DNA of 64,000 nucleotides from Capronia americana (Eukaryota; Ascomycota; Eurotiomycetes; Chaetothyriales; Herpotrichiellaceae). Of the stretch, positions 21,700-32,005 are shown piece by piece. The notes under the pieces are model-generated. The model was given only the letters and a program-made list of their open reading frames with translations. It was not told where the DNA came from and did no database searches. Each line of letters opens with the position of its first letter. Positions within the stretch are counted from its first letter, which is position 1. The stretch is from assembly GCA_016110215.1 (NCBI GenBank), contig JADWQD010000006.1, positions 1,612,001 to 1,676,000 of the forward strand. Direction: 5' to 3'. The translations under genes were made by a program, and so were the position numbers.

Positions 21700-22904
21700 T
21701 CACAACTTCAACAGCAGCTTTCCTGTGGTTCTCCGACCCTCCAGATCCTCCTGCGCCTGCCTCGCCTCGGCGAGCGGATAGATCTTGTGGATCTTAATCT
21801 TCAGTTTGCCGTCCTTGACCATATCGAGCACACCGTTGGCATAGTATTCCAGCTCATTCCGTGCCACGATGTAGCCCATCAGGGACGAGCGCATGATGGA
21901 CAAGTTCTTCGCTGTGAGGCGGGAGATGTTGATTGGGGGGATGGCGCCAGATGCTATTGCGGCGTGTTAGTAAGGTACAAGGGAAGAGATGCGAAAGGCG
22001 GGGGTTGAGACAGACCATTGCCGTAGTAAACGACCTTTGATTTCCGCTTTGCGACTTCAAGGGATCCCTCGTACGTGTCCTTGCCGACGCCGTCGTATGT
22101 GCAATCCACGCCCTCTCCGTTGGTGAGTTTCAGGACTTGTTCGACCCACGATGGCCCGCTCGTGGCCTTGTAGTCAATCACATGGTGCGCACCGTTCTCT
22201 TTGGCAAGGGCGCATTTCTCGGGTCCGCCAGCGGTGCCGATCACGGTGCATCCGAAGTCGCGGAGCATCTGGGTGAGGAGAAGACCCATGCCACCGGCCG
22301 CAGCGTGGACGAGGATCGTCTCGCCTTTCTTGACGGGATATGCTTCCTTGATGAGTGACAACGCTGTCATTCCCATGAGAAAACTCCCCACCGCGTCTTC
22401 GTCCGACACACCCTGGGGGATCTTAATCACCCGATCGGCGGGGACGGCCGTGTACTCGGCGTACCCCCCGACTTTGATCCAGACGACTCGATCACCTTCC
22501 TTGAATCCCAACGGGTTGGCCCCTTGGATCTTCGCGATCGTGCCAGCAGCTTCTTGGCCTGGGAAAAAGGGGAACTGTGCGGGGTAGAGGCCACTGCGGA
22601 AGTACGTGTCAATGTAGTTGACGCCGGCAAAGTTGTTTTTCACGAGGACTTGGCCATCTTGGAGTTGAGGCAGAGGTGTGGATTCGCTGTATTCGAGGAC
22701 ATCGGGCCCGCCGGTCTTAGAAAAGGAGACAGCTCTCATGGTGGAGGGAAGGGAAGACATGGCGCGGATGGTGTTTGGACTGGATGGTCGTCGGGAGGCT
22801 GGACTTTGCCGAAGAGACAGTTGTGAAGTCAACGATCGCAGACGAGTGATTGTTGCAGCTGTGTTGATGAGCGGGTTCACTGGCACGCGAGGCCGCAAAG
22901 ACAT
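21700..22904 (-). CDS. ZTA1: NADPH:quinone oxidoreductase, zeta-crystallin type
   Basis: Two exons: 22016..22904 and 21700..21953 (intron 62 nt), coding 380 residues of the zinc-free MDR family. Enzymes of this group reduce quinones by one electron or enones/alkenals with NADPH. Signatures: GPDVLEYSE, NFAGVNYIDTYFRSGLYP, PGQEAAGTI, the NADPH-binding VHAAAGGMGLLLTQMLRDFG, and the C-terminus ending GRRTTGKLLLKL. The catalytic core begins at MRAVSFSKTGG. The preceding 55 or so residues are rich in Arg, Ser and Thr with no acidic residue, which fits a mitochondrial presequence. A second in-frame Met (MSSLPSTM) just before the core could give a cytosolic form. Confidence 0.93.
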
Positions 22905-25841
22905 GGGCTTTATAGCAGAGCACGTCGTTTCAATTTCGGGGTAATTGAAAGTGGTGTCGGTAGAACAGCTGTAAGGCCTGCTGACAATTGCTGGGCTTTG
23001 CTTCGTCGGTCTACAGCACGAACGAAGTCCAAACGTACGTTCAATAAATCCCGGTATTGGTAATTGTCGTCAGCGAGATCGGAGCGTGAGGAGAAATGGC
23101 AGCGGTAACATAGCCGTGTCAACATTGTCGACGACATCACTGGACAGCTCGAGCTCGAGCTTCTCCGCACCGTTGGACTTACATTTACCTCAATGAGGTG
23201 TGTGGACAAGACCAGCATTTGCCCAATAGGGTGACCGTCCGGTCGGTGGGCGTATGCCACCGAATGGGCGTCAAACTACTTCTTTCAGAGTCTACGGGCA
23301 TGGGGTAGAGTCCCGTATATGGTCTCTCACCCAGAGCGAAGTGGACCGTACGCCACATAGTCTGCTGCTTCAGCAGAGCCTAGGGTTCAGCACACGCTCA
23401 CATTCCTTGACTACATCCCATAATACCAGACTGCGCCACTTCCTGGCCGTCCAACGACCGGTGTACGTATTCATGCAACAGAAAGTTGGTGCAAACCGAG
23501 GGGCAGCTCAAATTTACCCCACGAACCATCGATGGCTTGTGATAATGTCACCTTATCGCAGTCGGATCGGGATGCCGGCAAGCCAACCCTTGACGACACG
23601 CTCATAGACCCAATCCCGATACAACGCTTGGAATGTGTTGTTCTCCCAGGGGTAAAGCCATGATAGGGCCTGTGGGAATGAAGCAGGCGAAGGCTGCCGG
23701 AGCTGCTGCCGTGGAACATGTCGTAATCAACAAACGTTGCATCGAAGATCGCAACTCCCACCGGCCTCGAGAACCCCCAAGACAGCGCCCGATTTATATG
23801 AGCAGATAGCAGCCGTCCGTGACCGGTGGTCGTGAATCATCATTTCAACGAGTTAGAACGTCGCACAAAGGTTCCAGATGCTCTGGTTCCTGCCGTCATG
23901 AGATCAGTAAGTTAAGCCAGGTTTGTCCGTTATGTCTGTGTAATCGGGCAAAGATGATCGACGCCAACAGCATGGAGGGGAGTAGGAAAATTCTCTGTAT
24001 GACTTTGGCAGATGTCTAGCGTCATGTTCGGGCCGGTCTCGCCTTGGGCGTAAAAGTCAGCTCATCGATGTTAATTTGAGAGATATTTTGCAAGCAATCC
24101 ACCTCGCAAACGGAAGACTTCGTGGCAATATGTACTGAACTAAATGCTACCATTGAAGAATTGCCAACGAGGCTTGGGCAGACACCGCTGTGATGGCAAG
24201 GCTCGCTACTGGTCCCAGCACTTGCTGTGGCCGTGCCCTGACAGCGGAAGCACCAAAGACTAGGTCAGCGTGTCATGCAGTAGACATGTGTGGCATTTTT
24301 TCGTGTAGTCGATCATGTCAGGCACTTTCCAACCGTGAGTGGCTCGCAGAAATGTCCGTGGAAACCGGTGGCCCCAATTGGGTCGAGAACTTGTGAGGGA
24401 CTTTTGGTAGAGACCGAGGGACTTTCATGTGCTTGGAGGGACCACACCTCACATCAGCGCTCTTGCAACAAGTACACTGCAGAGTAAGACTCCGAATAGG
24501 CATGAAACAGTTCTTTACAGAGACAGCATTGGCCGTGTCAGCACGGGGAACCTTTGATAACGGTCTGAGGTCGCATAGTTGGTATGATAGCAGAGTAGTT
24601 GGACCGAAGGATTGTTGGTCGCGTCAACGATGCAGGCGGCTTTCAGCTGTCCTGTGTAGTTATGCACGGTGCCTGCCCGTGTCGACAAATACTATACGAT
24701 GCTGAGCAACAGGGACATGCTTGCCGACCCTTGGTCCATGGCGTCCGTTGCAGAAAGCACGCACTACGAAAGCCCTTCAAGTTAGCACCGGGACTGTCAG
24801 TTCATGGCGTGACGCCCTCAGTGTGGCCGTGGCCGTGGCGAGGCGTGGCTTTCTTGGGGGGATCGTGAAGGGCTGTTGGGGCCTACAAATCAGAACGGCA
24901 GGAGGCGCAATCGGCGGCAAAGGCAGGAAGCAGTGCATTAGCATCATGCAAGTGTGATGTTGGTGGTGTTAGAATTTGTTTAGTTCTGTGTGGGGTTCCT
25001 TAACCTCGCCTGAAGAATGCGTTGCCGTCCAATCGTCGGCTCTACAACAGTTGAAGCCCTAAAGCATGGAAGATCCCTCCTCACTCCAATTTGAGTGCTG
25101 CAGCACAAGAAGCCTCATCCTCGACTGTCCCTAGTTAGCAGAGTCGGACACCGCCATTTGCATCGAGCCCATCTCCACTCTGAGGTTCGCCTCAAACACA
25201 CCTCACGGACAGTCTGTACCCACCAACACCATGCCCCGCAGGATCGAAGCCTATGCGGCCCGTTACCGTTGTCCTTCTTTGCTTGCTCCATTGTTCGCTT
25301 TCCTTCGTATCGTTGACTGCACAATACCTTTCTCCTGCTTGACCCATGCGCAGCCGGTGGAAGCCACGCGAGACATTTGCATTTGCGCTCAGGTGGAAGT
25401 GAGGGTTTCCTAATTCGACACCCAGCTACTCTTCTCGACACGAACCGGTATCCTGGGCCAAGAAGGTTGCCTCGAGACTCTTGCGGTTTCCCTTTAGTCA
25501 CCTGTTACGGCCCCGAGTTGAGCGGTTCACCTTGGTTGCATATGGTGTGCTGATTTCGATCTGGCCTGTCCTTCTCTCACACTGCCTGCGCCTCCTGCAA
25601 CACAATTCGAAACACAACCACCCCAGCTCCCAACGCCCTGCAATACGAGTCCCTCAGGTGACGGCAGGTCGTCAAGCGACACTTAAAGCTGGTATATCTT
25701 GCCCAACTGTACCATACCAGCCCTGAGCGTGTGGCCTTGGGCGTCTTCAGATTCAATATATAAGGCTGGCTCAGTTGTATGTTTGTGGACTGGCAATGGT
25801 TGCAAGACACTGGTTACGCTTGTTGGGTCGAGTGATTTGAG
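22905..25841. other. Gene-poor 2.9-kb interval
   Basis: The longest gap in the window. Many short open frames exist, none over 130 codons and none resembling a known family. No tRNA B box with a matching cloverleaf, transposase or terminal repeats was seen. It may include the 5' UTR and promoter of the gene starting at 25842, or a non-coding RNA. Confidence 0.4.
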
Positions 25842-28832
25842 ATGGTACAGACGTGGCCCCCATCTCCATGCGTGGAGGACGAAGAAGTCGCTCTGGCCAA
25901 AGAACTTATACCTGGGGTTGCTTCCAACCAGCTGAAGAGCGAGAACCAACCAGCAAGCAGCAGAGGCTCGGTCGATCAGTTTCCTATCATTGACGACACT
26001 CCTGGTGCACATCAGCCTATCCATGGTCAGGAGCATGATTCAGGTAGTGCATCTTGTAAGAGTGAGCAGGAGCCAGCCGCCAACACCGAGAAGAGGTTTG
26101 TGCTCGTGCCCCCCCAGACGACAGAATCTGAGCCGGAAACTTTACGACCATCAAATGGCTTGCATCGATCAAAATCAACCAACCAGCTGTCCCAGCCAGA
26201 TGTTCTCAGGGGCAGACCTCATGTGACTAGGATTCACACGGATCTGGGGGCTGGCCTGGATGAAATGCGGACGGGTCAGCGACGGGCTCCATCTCCCTAC
26301 GCTCATACGCCGACCGGCTCCTGGGATGCTCTGTCCCCGGACGCAAGGCGTAAAGATACCTTGCTGTCACCAATGCACGCTCATGAGGCAAGAAGGCCGG
26401 CTTCTGTTCACCCCGGAACTCGCGTCGCCGACCGTGACATTAGTGAATCCGATCAGAAAGCGACATCTAGGAGGCGACCAGAACGGAGTCGGAGTCGAGC
26501 CGCGAGGCAAAGCTTTTCTCATTCAGATCGATCAGATTCTGAGAAGATCAAGCGTTCCAGGTCCACCAAGCGAGACGAGAGCCCGGACAGCAGATTCTCA
26601 AGGCGTGCTCATCGCTACCAAAGCCCTGCTCCACGACCCGGTGGTTTCTCTGGCTATACTTACACCGGGCAAGATCACATCACGCCTCCGGCAACTCCGA
26701 AGCCGAACAATAATTCGGCGCGGTCGTCTGCGGTTGATCAAACTCTCATCCCCGAGCAGTCAAGTTCCCGTCATGTTTCAAGGAGAGGGAATACTGACTC
26801 ACCCAACACATCTTCTGCCGAAGATAGTCACAACCGTCGTTCGAAAGAGCAGGATGGCTTCAGATCAGCTCGTTCCAGGCGAAGTTCACGAGCACGTGGC
26901 GAGACAGAAGAGAAATCTACGTCGACAAGAGAGCGCTCTCGGCGACGTGACAGGCCTTCTAAAGACGACTCTAGTCGAGAACAGCATTCTTCAGACGAGA
27001 AGTTCTCTCGCGGCACCAAGACACCCGTATCTGTTCGAACACCACTGAATATGGAGGGCCTGCTTGAGAATGCCTTCGCCGCTAACCAAAACAAGCGTCC
27101 AAGGGATAATGGTGCACGATCTCGTCATGTCTCACCGTCTGGTTCTCCGGCACAAAGCCCTCCTCAGACGCCTCGAGGCGACCGATCACCAAGAGACTAT
27201 TTCGAACAGGGCCACCACTCATCGAAGTCATCCAGACAGCGGTCAAGGCCACCATCAGTCGACGAAACTCACCTGAAAGAGCTCCGGAATGTCAGCTCCT
27301 CTCTTCTTGGAGTTGCAACATTAGGTGCCTCACTCGCGGCAAAAGCTATTCCCGCTTTAACTCGGTCAAACACGTCTCCGTCGGTCGAGACTCCGAGCAG
27401 CAGCTCTCAAAGCAGACCCAGTAGTGGCCAGCGATCAAGAAAACCCTCTCCGCTGCCCGAAGAAACTCAACCGGCGTACCAGAGTTTGTCTAGGACAAAT
27501 TCAGTCACCAGCCGGGACGATAGCGCCGCAACCCGTACCACGACATACACAGTCCATGAAGACCGAGCAGTGCCAAAGACCGCACAATACACGCCAGCAC
27601 CTCTCGAATCTCCTCGGGCAGCATCAAGAGCATCATCCTATTCGCACTCTCCTGATCAGCCGCGGCCACCGGCGCCCTTTAGAGCATATTCAACCACTAC
27701 GGCTCAAGCATACCAGCAGTCGGTTCACCTTCCCGCTCAGCAGACACTGCTATCGAGTCCGTTGAATCTCGAGCCTGGTCCAGCATTGCCGAATACAGCC
27801 GCTCGACCAAATGCGTTACCACCTTGTCCTCGGTCAAGGCCTGTTGCTGGCTTGCACGATTGGTACACCATTCGAGATATGTCCTTCCTCAACTTCTGTC
27901 CCACATGCATGAGCTTCCTCGGGTCCACTCGCTTCCGAGACTACTTCGTCCCCAACTTCCAGAAAGATCCCCGGCAACCTGTATTTTGTGCGATGAGCCA
28001 CCCTTGGCTACGGGTCGCATGGCTCCAATCAATAAAGCAAGACCGGAAGGATCTGGGTCTCGTCTGGCACATTGCGCACGGTCCCCCAGCTGGAACAAAG
28101 CCATGCTCTGGCACGAAGAGTGATCTGAGAAGATGGTATCATCTGACGGACCCCAGAACGAAGAGAGCAGTGGACAATTTCGACATATGCTCTGCGTGTG
28201 TCAGGAATATTGACTTGATCTTCCCTAAGCTTCAGTTCTGCGTTTTCGACCGACCACAAGACAAGAAGGAGGTCGAGAAAACCTGCCGTTTGAACACCAG
28301 CAGTCGGCAGTTTCTGCCTATCTTGAACGAATTAGAAAGGCTGTCGGAGCGGTCGAAGGACTCAATCAGGCACAGAGATTTTCAAGACTTCGTCGATTAC
28401 ATCCGACGCCTTTCGCGAAATCGGCAATGCGTGAAGGATACATTACTGGCAACTCAATCGTGGCATTTCCACCCCGAACTCCCCGAACTCACGATCTGCG
28501 AGGAGTGTTATGACGAAGTAGTCTGGCCACTCCGCGATCGGCCCATCGCACACGACGTTTCCAAGACGCTTAAACTCGTGCCTGCGCCACGCAAAAGCTC
28601 AGTCCTTCCCGGTACAAGTTGTCAACTGTATAGTGAACGCATGAGGCGAGTCTTCCGCGACGCTGTCAGTAGAAACAATCTGGAGACTTTGAAACAAGCG
28701 GCGCAATACCGATACCACATGGAGCACAGACTACAGGAGATGCATAAATTTTATGAAATGGATCAGCAGGCGGGGATTGATCGGAGGAATGAAATTGAGA
28801 AGAACATCTCCATTTGGAAATCCATTGAGTAA
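25842..28832 (+). CDS. Uncharacterised protein: disordered Arg/Ser-rich N-terminus, Cys-rich C-terminal domain
   Basis: A single-exon gene of 996 residues that I do not recognise by function. Residues about 1-660 are low-complexity and rich in Ser, Arg, Pro and charged residues, with RS/SR dipeptides (RSRSRAARQSFSHSDRSDS and similar). Residues about 670-930 form an ordered domain starting LHDWYTIRDMSFLNFCPTCM and containing three CxxC-type pairs: CPTC (about 686), CSAC (about 784) and CEEC (about 886). Further Cys and His lie between them, as in a structural zinc fold. The C-terminal 70 residues are helical and charged (RRVFRDAVSRNNLETLKQAA, HKFYEMDQQAGIDRRNEIEK). The domain looks like a conserved fungal domain; no catalytic motif is visible. 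The upstream interval is unusually long. Confidence 0.75.
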   Translation: MVQTWPPSPCVEDEEVALAKELIPGVASNQLKSENQPASSRGSVDQFPIIDDTPGAHQPIHGQEHDSGSASCKSEQEPAANTEKRFVLVPPQTTESEPETLRPSNGLHRSKSTNQLSQPDVLRGRPHVTRIHTDLGAGLDEMRTGQRRAPSPYAHTPTGSWDALSPDARRKDTLLSPMHAHEARRPASVHPGTRVADRDISESDQKATSRRRPERSRSRAARQSFSHSDRSDSEKIKRSRSTKRDESPDSRFSRRAHRYQSPAPRPGGFSGYTYTGQDHITPPATPKPNNNSARSSAVDQTLIPEQSSSRHVSRRGNTDSPNTSSAEDSHNRRSKEQDGFRSARSRRSSRARGETEEKSTSTRERSRRRDRPSKDDSSREQHSSDEKFSRGTKTPVSVRTPLNMEGLLENAFAANQNKRPRDNGARSRHVSPSGSPAQSPPQTPRGDRSPRDYFEQGHHSSKSSRQRSRPPSVDETHLKELRNVSSSLLGVATLGASLAAKAIPALTRSNTSPSVETPSSSSQSRPSSGQRSRKPSPLPEETQPAYQSLSRTNSVTSRDDSAATRTTTYTVHEDRAVPKTAQYTPAPLESPRAASRASSYSHSPDQPRPPAPFRAYSTTTAQAYQQSVHLPAQQTLLSSPLNLEPGPALPNTAARPNALPPCPRSRPVAGLHDWYTIRDMSFLNFCPTCMSFLGSTRFRDYFVPNFQKDPRQPVFCAMSHPWLRVAWLQSIKQDRKDLGLVWHIAHGPPAGTKPCSGTKSDLRRWYHLTDPRTKRAVDNFDICSACVRNIDLIFPKLQFCVFDRPQDKKEVEKTCRLNTSSRQFLPILNELERLSERSKDSIRHRDFQDFVDYIRRLSRNRQCVKDTLLATQSWHFHPELPELTICEECYDEVVWPLRDRPIAHDVSKTLKLVPAPRKSSVLPGTSCQLYSERMRRVFRDAVSRNNLETLKQAAQYRYHMEHRLQEMHKFYEMDQQAGIDRRNEIEKNISIWKSIE

Positions 28833-29451
28833 TGAGATGCGGTCCACGAGTAACGGTTTATGGATTCATGAGGCATGGGTTATGGAACTGGAAAAGCTGA
28901 TGGATGGCATGGACAATTCGTGGACGATGGCAGGGGCAAATATGGGGGGGAATAAAAATCGACACCGATACCAATAGTCATAATGCTTGCTATCAGAGCT
29001 GAATGATTTCCTTTCATGTGATAATAGCTGCGAAGCTCACAGCTCCTGCTGAGAAGTCAAGGGATTCCTTCTCGTCCTGCGGTGTACTCGTCACGAAAAG
29101 TCAAGGTCGCGAACAATCATGATGCTGGCTGTGAAGAAGACGGTTTGGGGGGGGAGGTGAAATACAGGGGAAGGGGGGCTCGAACTGCGACTGGGAGTCC
29201 AGTCGCTGCGTTCCCATATTGAATTCAAGTGCTTGTGAGTATGTCCTAGACCAGATTACCATTGCTGTACCACAGATCTTTTCCTTAGCCTGTTGGATTG
29301 GCAGCGCGCCGAGTCGAGCAAAAGGCGCGATGAGGACTGAATGCTGCCAATATAAGGATGTTGCAGGCTTGGAAGGTCAACGCCGATAGTGCCACCGGAG
29401 GCCAGACTGGAGATTGAGAATCTCCATAAGCGGGTTTAAGGGCATGGTAAT
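28833..29451. other. Convergent 3' region
   Basis: About 620 bases between two converging genes. It contains G runs (29145-29180) and a 20-nt perfect-stem hairpin near 29190-29210. No gene was seen. Confidence 0.45.
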
Positions 29452-30448
29452 CTATGCTTGGTCGGTGCCCAGTATATTCCTGATGTACTGGTAGGTTCCC
29501 AGGAAAATGGCTCCGCCCGTACTAATCCATCCGACACGGGGTACAAAGCCACGGAACAATCCAGGGATGCCCTCCTGGGTCCAGATTTGACGCAGGACGA
29601 TCACGGCGCCAGCTCTCTTTGAAGAGGGGCCCGATTCCTTCCGTGCCAGCATGATCCGGGTTTTTAGCACGTCCAGAGGGGTCGTCAATCCAGCAGCGAT
29701 AGCACCCGCCACACTGCCAAAGACTGCACTCTCAGCGGCTGAGACCAGCCCTGGTTGTCTGCCACGCATTCTATGCTGCCGTTCCGAGTACGAGGCCTTG
29801 AAATATTCCCACAGACTGAACTGAACGATCGTAAAGGGTATTTCACGCATAATGGTCACCCCGCCGCCCCTGTATAGCTCTCGTACCATGGTTGTATACC
29901 CATCTGTTCTCCGTAGGCCCAGGATATCCTGGAATGCCAGCAGAGCCGACCCTCCGAAGAGGCCTGCCTGTGCCCTCTGCTTGACCACTTCGGTCGGCAC
30001 TCGTATTGCGCACGCAGCTATCTCTCCCAGCGATGACGCTAGCATGTGGACATATGCTTGCCGCGCGGAAGGCGTATCTTCGCCTATCAACTCTCTTTTC
30101 ACTCCGTCGTAGACGACGAAGAAGGATGCAGCTGAGGGCATGGAACCTAGCAAGGTCGAAGGGAGACCCGCGTACATGCTCCGCAGAGTGCCTTGGACGG
30201 TATGGCGCGGTAGGATGGCGCCATGGTTGGTACTTGTCAGATTAGACTGGAGTCGAGTCTTGATCGTGTCCAGAGGATAGAGGGAGAAGTCTACCGTGAG
30301 GCCGGCGAGTGCGCCTGCCTGTTACCGCGGCGTCAGAATCATGTCTCGGGGAAACGTGGATGAGAGTACGGACGATGAGGGAGCTGGTCCATAATGAGGT
30401 CACGACTGGTCGTGGAGCTTCTTGTAGAGCTACATCGTGCTCGGGCAT
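29452..30448 (-). CDS. PET8: Mitochondrial S-adenosylmethionine carrier
   Basis: Two exons: 30374..30448 and 29452..30318 (intron 55 nt), coding 313 residues of the mitochondrial carrier (SLC25) family. Three carrier repeats each show the PxD/ExxK/R signature: [25 protein letters not shown] and [13 protein letters not shown], in six hydrophobic helices of the inner membrane. The first repeat ([20 protein letters not shown]), the [14 protein letters not shown] stretch and the loop [18 protein letters not shown] match the SAM carriers (yeast Sam5/Pet8). These import SAM for mitochondrial methylation, biotin and lipoate synthesis. The 25-codon first exon was found by splicing to [14 protein letters not shown]. 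Confidence 0.9.
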
Positions 30449-30756
30449 GCCGGAGGACAGCTGGCCGGTGTGAGGCGGAGGTGCGGTGGTCCCAAGCAGT
30501 GAAGAACGGTGGGATAGTCGGGACAGTCAGTTTTTGATGATGGCTCAGAGGTTCGAGTTGATTTCAAATGACCCCAAACTGTTGTCACGCGCCGAATGAG
30601 GAAATCTGTCTTGCGCTCTATTTCGCAGCTCATTGAACCGGTATGTATGTACGGAGTAGAGAGAGTGATGGCGAGTTCTGACTCCACTAGGGGATACACC
30701 TGGCAGTCGTGTGTTGACATCTTGAGGAATTGCTTCTACTTGGCTAATTGAGAGAT
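30449..30756. other. Intergenic, SAM carrier promoter
   Basis: About 300 bases between the carrier start and the GFA-family stop, both on the minus strand. Nothing else was recognised. Confidence 0.45.
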
Positions 30757-31410
30757 CTAAGGTTCTTCGCTCATACCTTCGACCGATCTAGTCACGTCAC
30801 CTGTTTGATGCTTGATCATGAACCCTCCATCACCCTTGCTCAGCAGGGTCTTGATCCAACCAACTCCAAACTCCCACCAGCCATGCCTGTCTGGCTTCGC
30901 CATCTCCAGAGAGTTGGGATCGAGACTGCCGACAGTGACGTCGACGAATGCCATGGGGGTGGTCAGGTACTCGTGATTGACATAGGAAAGGTTTGTGCCA
31001 CAACGGGAGCAGAAAGATCGAGTCGCCCTTTCTGTGCAACTGAACCGTGAGACGAAGGTTTGGGGCAAGCTCTTGCCTTGACCGACAGGTCCGACTGCCT
31101 CAGACGTGGACAGATGCAGAGTGTCATGGCCGGGGCCTTCCTTGGGTACTAGATCCCACTCAACCCAGCCAATTGGTGCGATGAACCAGCATTGAACCAA
31201 GCACCCAGCCTGTGTGCGGCAGCTGCCACAGTGGTCGATGTCAGCCATGGGCATCCGAGTCTGAACTTTCTCGGTGGCCGACACCGGGGTATCGAGGGCG
31301 CCAGGGACTGCGGGCCGTTCATCCCAAGATGGGACATTGATGGTGTACCGAATCGCTTTGCAATAACAGCCCCCAGTGAGGGTAACGGCTTCCTTGGGAA
31401 GGTAGGACAT
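30757..31410 (-). CDS. GFA/CENP-V-family zinc protein
   Basis: A single-exon gene of 217 residues of the glutathione-dependent formaldehyde-activating enzyme (GFA) fold. The zinc-binding Cys sets are all present: GGCYCKAIRYT, DHCGSCRTQAGC and SFCSRCGTNLSY. A HEYLTTPMAFVDVTVGSLD stretch (typical of the family core) follows. Founding members bind S-hydroxymethylglutathione, but most fungal paralogues have no proven substrate, so only the family is assigned. It shares a divergent intergenic region with the cdc11-like gene. Confidence 0.88.
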   Translation of the reverse strand: MSYLPKEAVTLTGGCYCKAIRYTINVPSWDERPAVPGALDTPVSATEKVQTRMPMADIDHCGSCRTQAGCLVQCWFIAPIGWVEWDLVPKEGPGHDTLHLSTSEAVGPVGQGKSLPQTFVSRFSCTERATRSFCSRCGTNLSYVNHEYLTTPMAFVDVTVGSLDPNSLEMAKPDRHGWWEFGVGWIKTLLSKGDGGFMIKHQTGDVTRSVEGMSEEP

Positions 31411-32005
31411 TTTCAGATATGGGTGTCGAGCCTTGACTCGCGAGGGCCGAGGCGTCTCGTATGAGCACTCGCCCAGGTGTCAATTGAAGAAGGTAAGGTA
31501 AACGCGTTGCCAGCGTGCGATCAGCGCTGCGTGTTGCAAGGATCCAAGACTAGATCGAACGCCAATCTGAAATGTGCAATTGGGCTTCTGTCCCAGGTCT
31601 CACTCTGAAATTCGATCCTCTTGTTCGGCATCGATGCCACGTTGACGGATTAGTTGTGGGCGACTGGGCGGGGTGCCACGGTGCTTGGGGCGGCGGACGT
31701 TGCCTAGCAACACGCATCCGACGTGCCCCACCCAAATACGGTGGTTGAAACTGGAGCGCGTCGCGAATAAGAAAGATTGCGATCAACCACTTCACTTATG
31801 TCACGCATGCTCATAGACATAATATACGGTCGACGAGTGCCCGCTGTCCTCCTCGCCATGATTAAAGAATGCATAGCTTCCTGTATGCGATAACAACGAC
31901 GCTTGTCTGAGCACCGTCGGCTGCTCGAACCGCGAATCCCATCGATATCTCCCCTCATCTCTCATCCTCATAGCATCCCCCAATTACCATTCAACACAAA
32001 TCACG
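31411..32005. promoter_or_regulatory. Divergent promoter between GFA-family and cdc11-like genes
   Basis: A head-to-head arrangement about 595 bases apart. No specific element was identified. Confidence 0.45.

Noticed and set aside
23471..24957. Several 60-95-codon frames in the gene-poor interval
   Set aside because: No shared frame, no splice chain and no family resemblance.
29180..29215. Hairpin with a TTCGAGCC-like box on the minus strand, resembling a tRNA end
   Set aside because: The anticodon-like loop has the wrong size and no T-arm or acceptor pairing exists. It is a simple inverted repeat.
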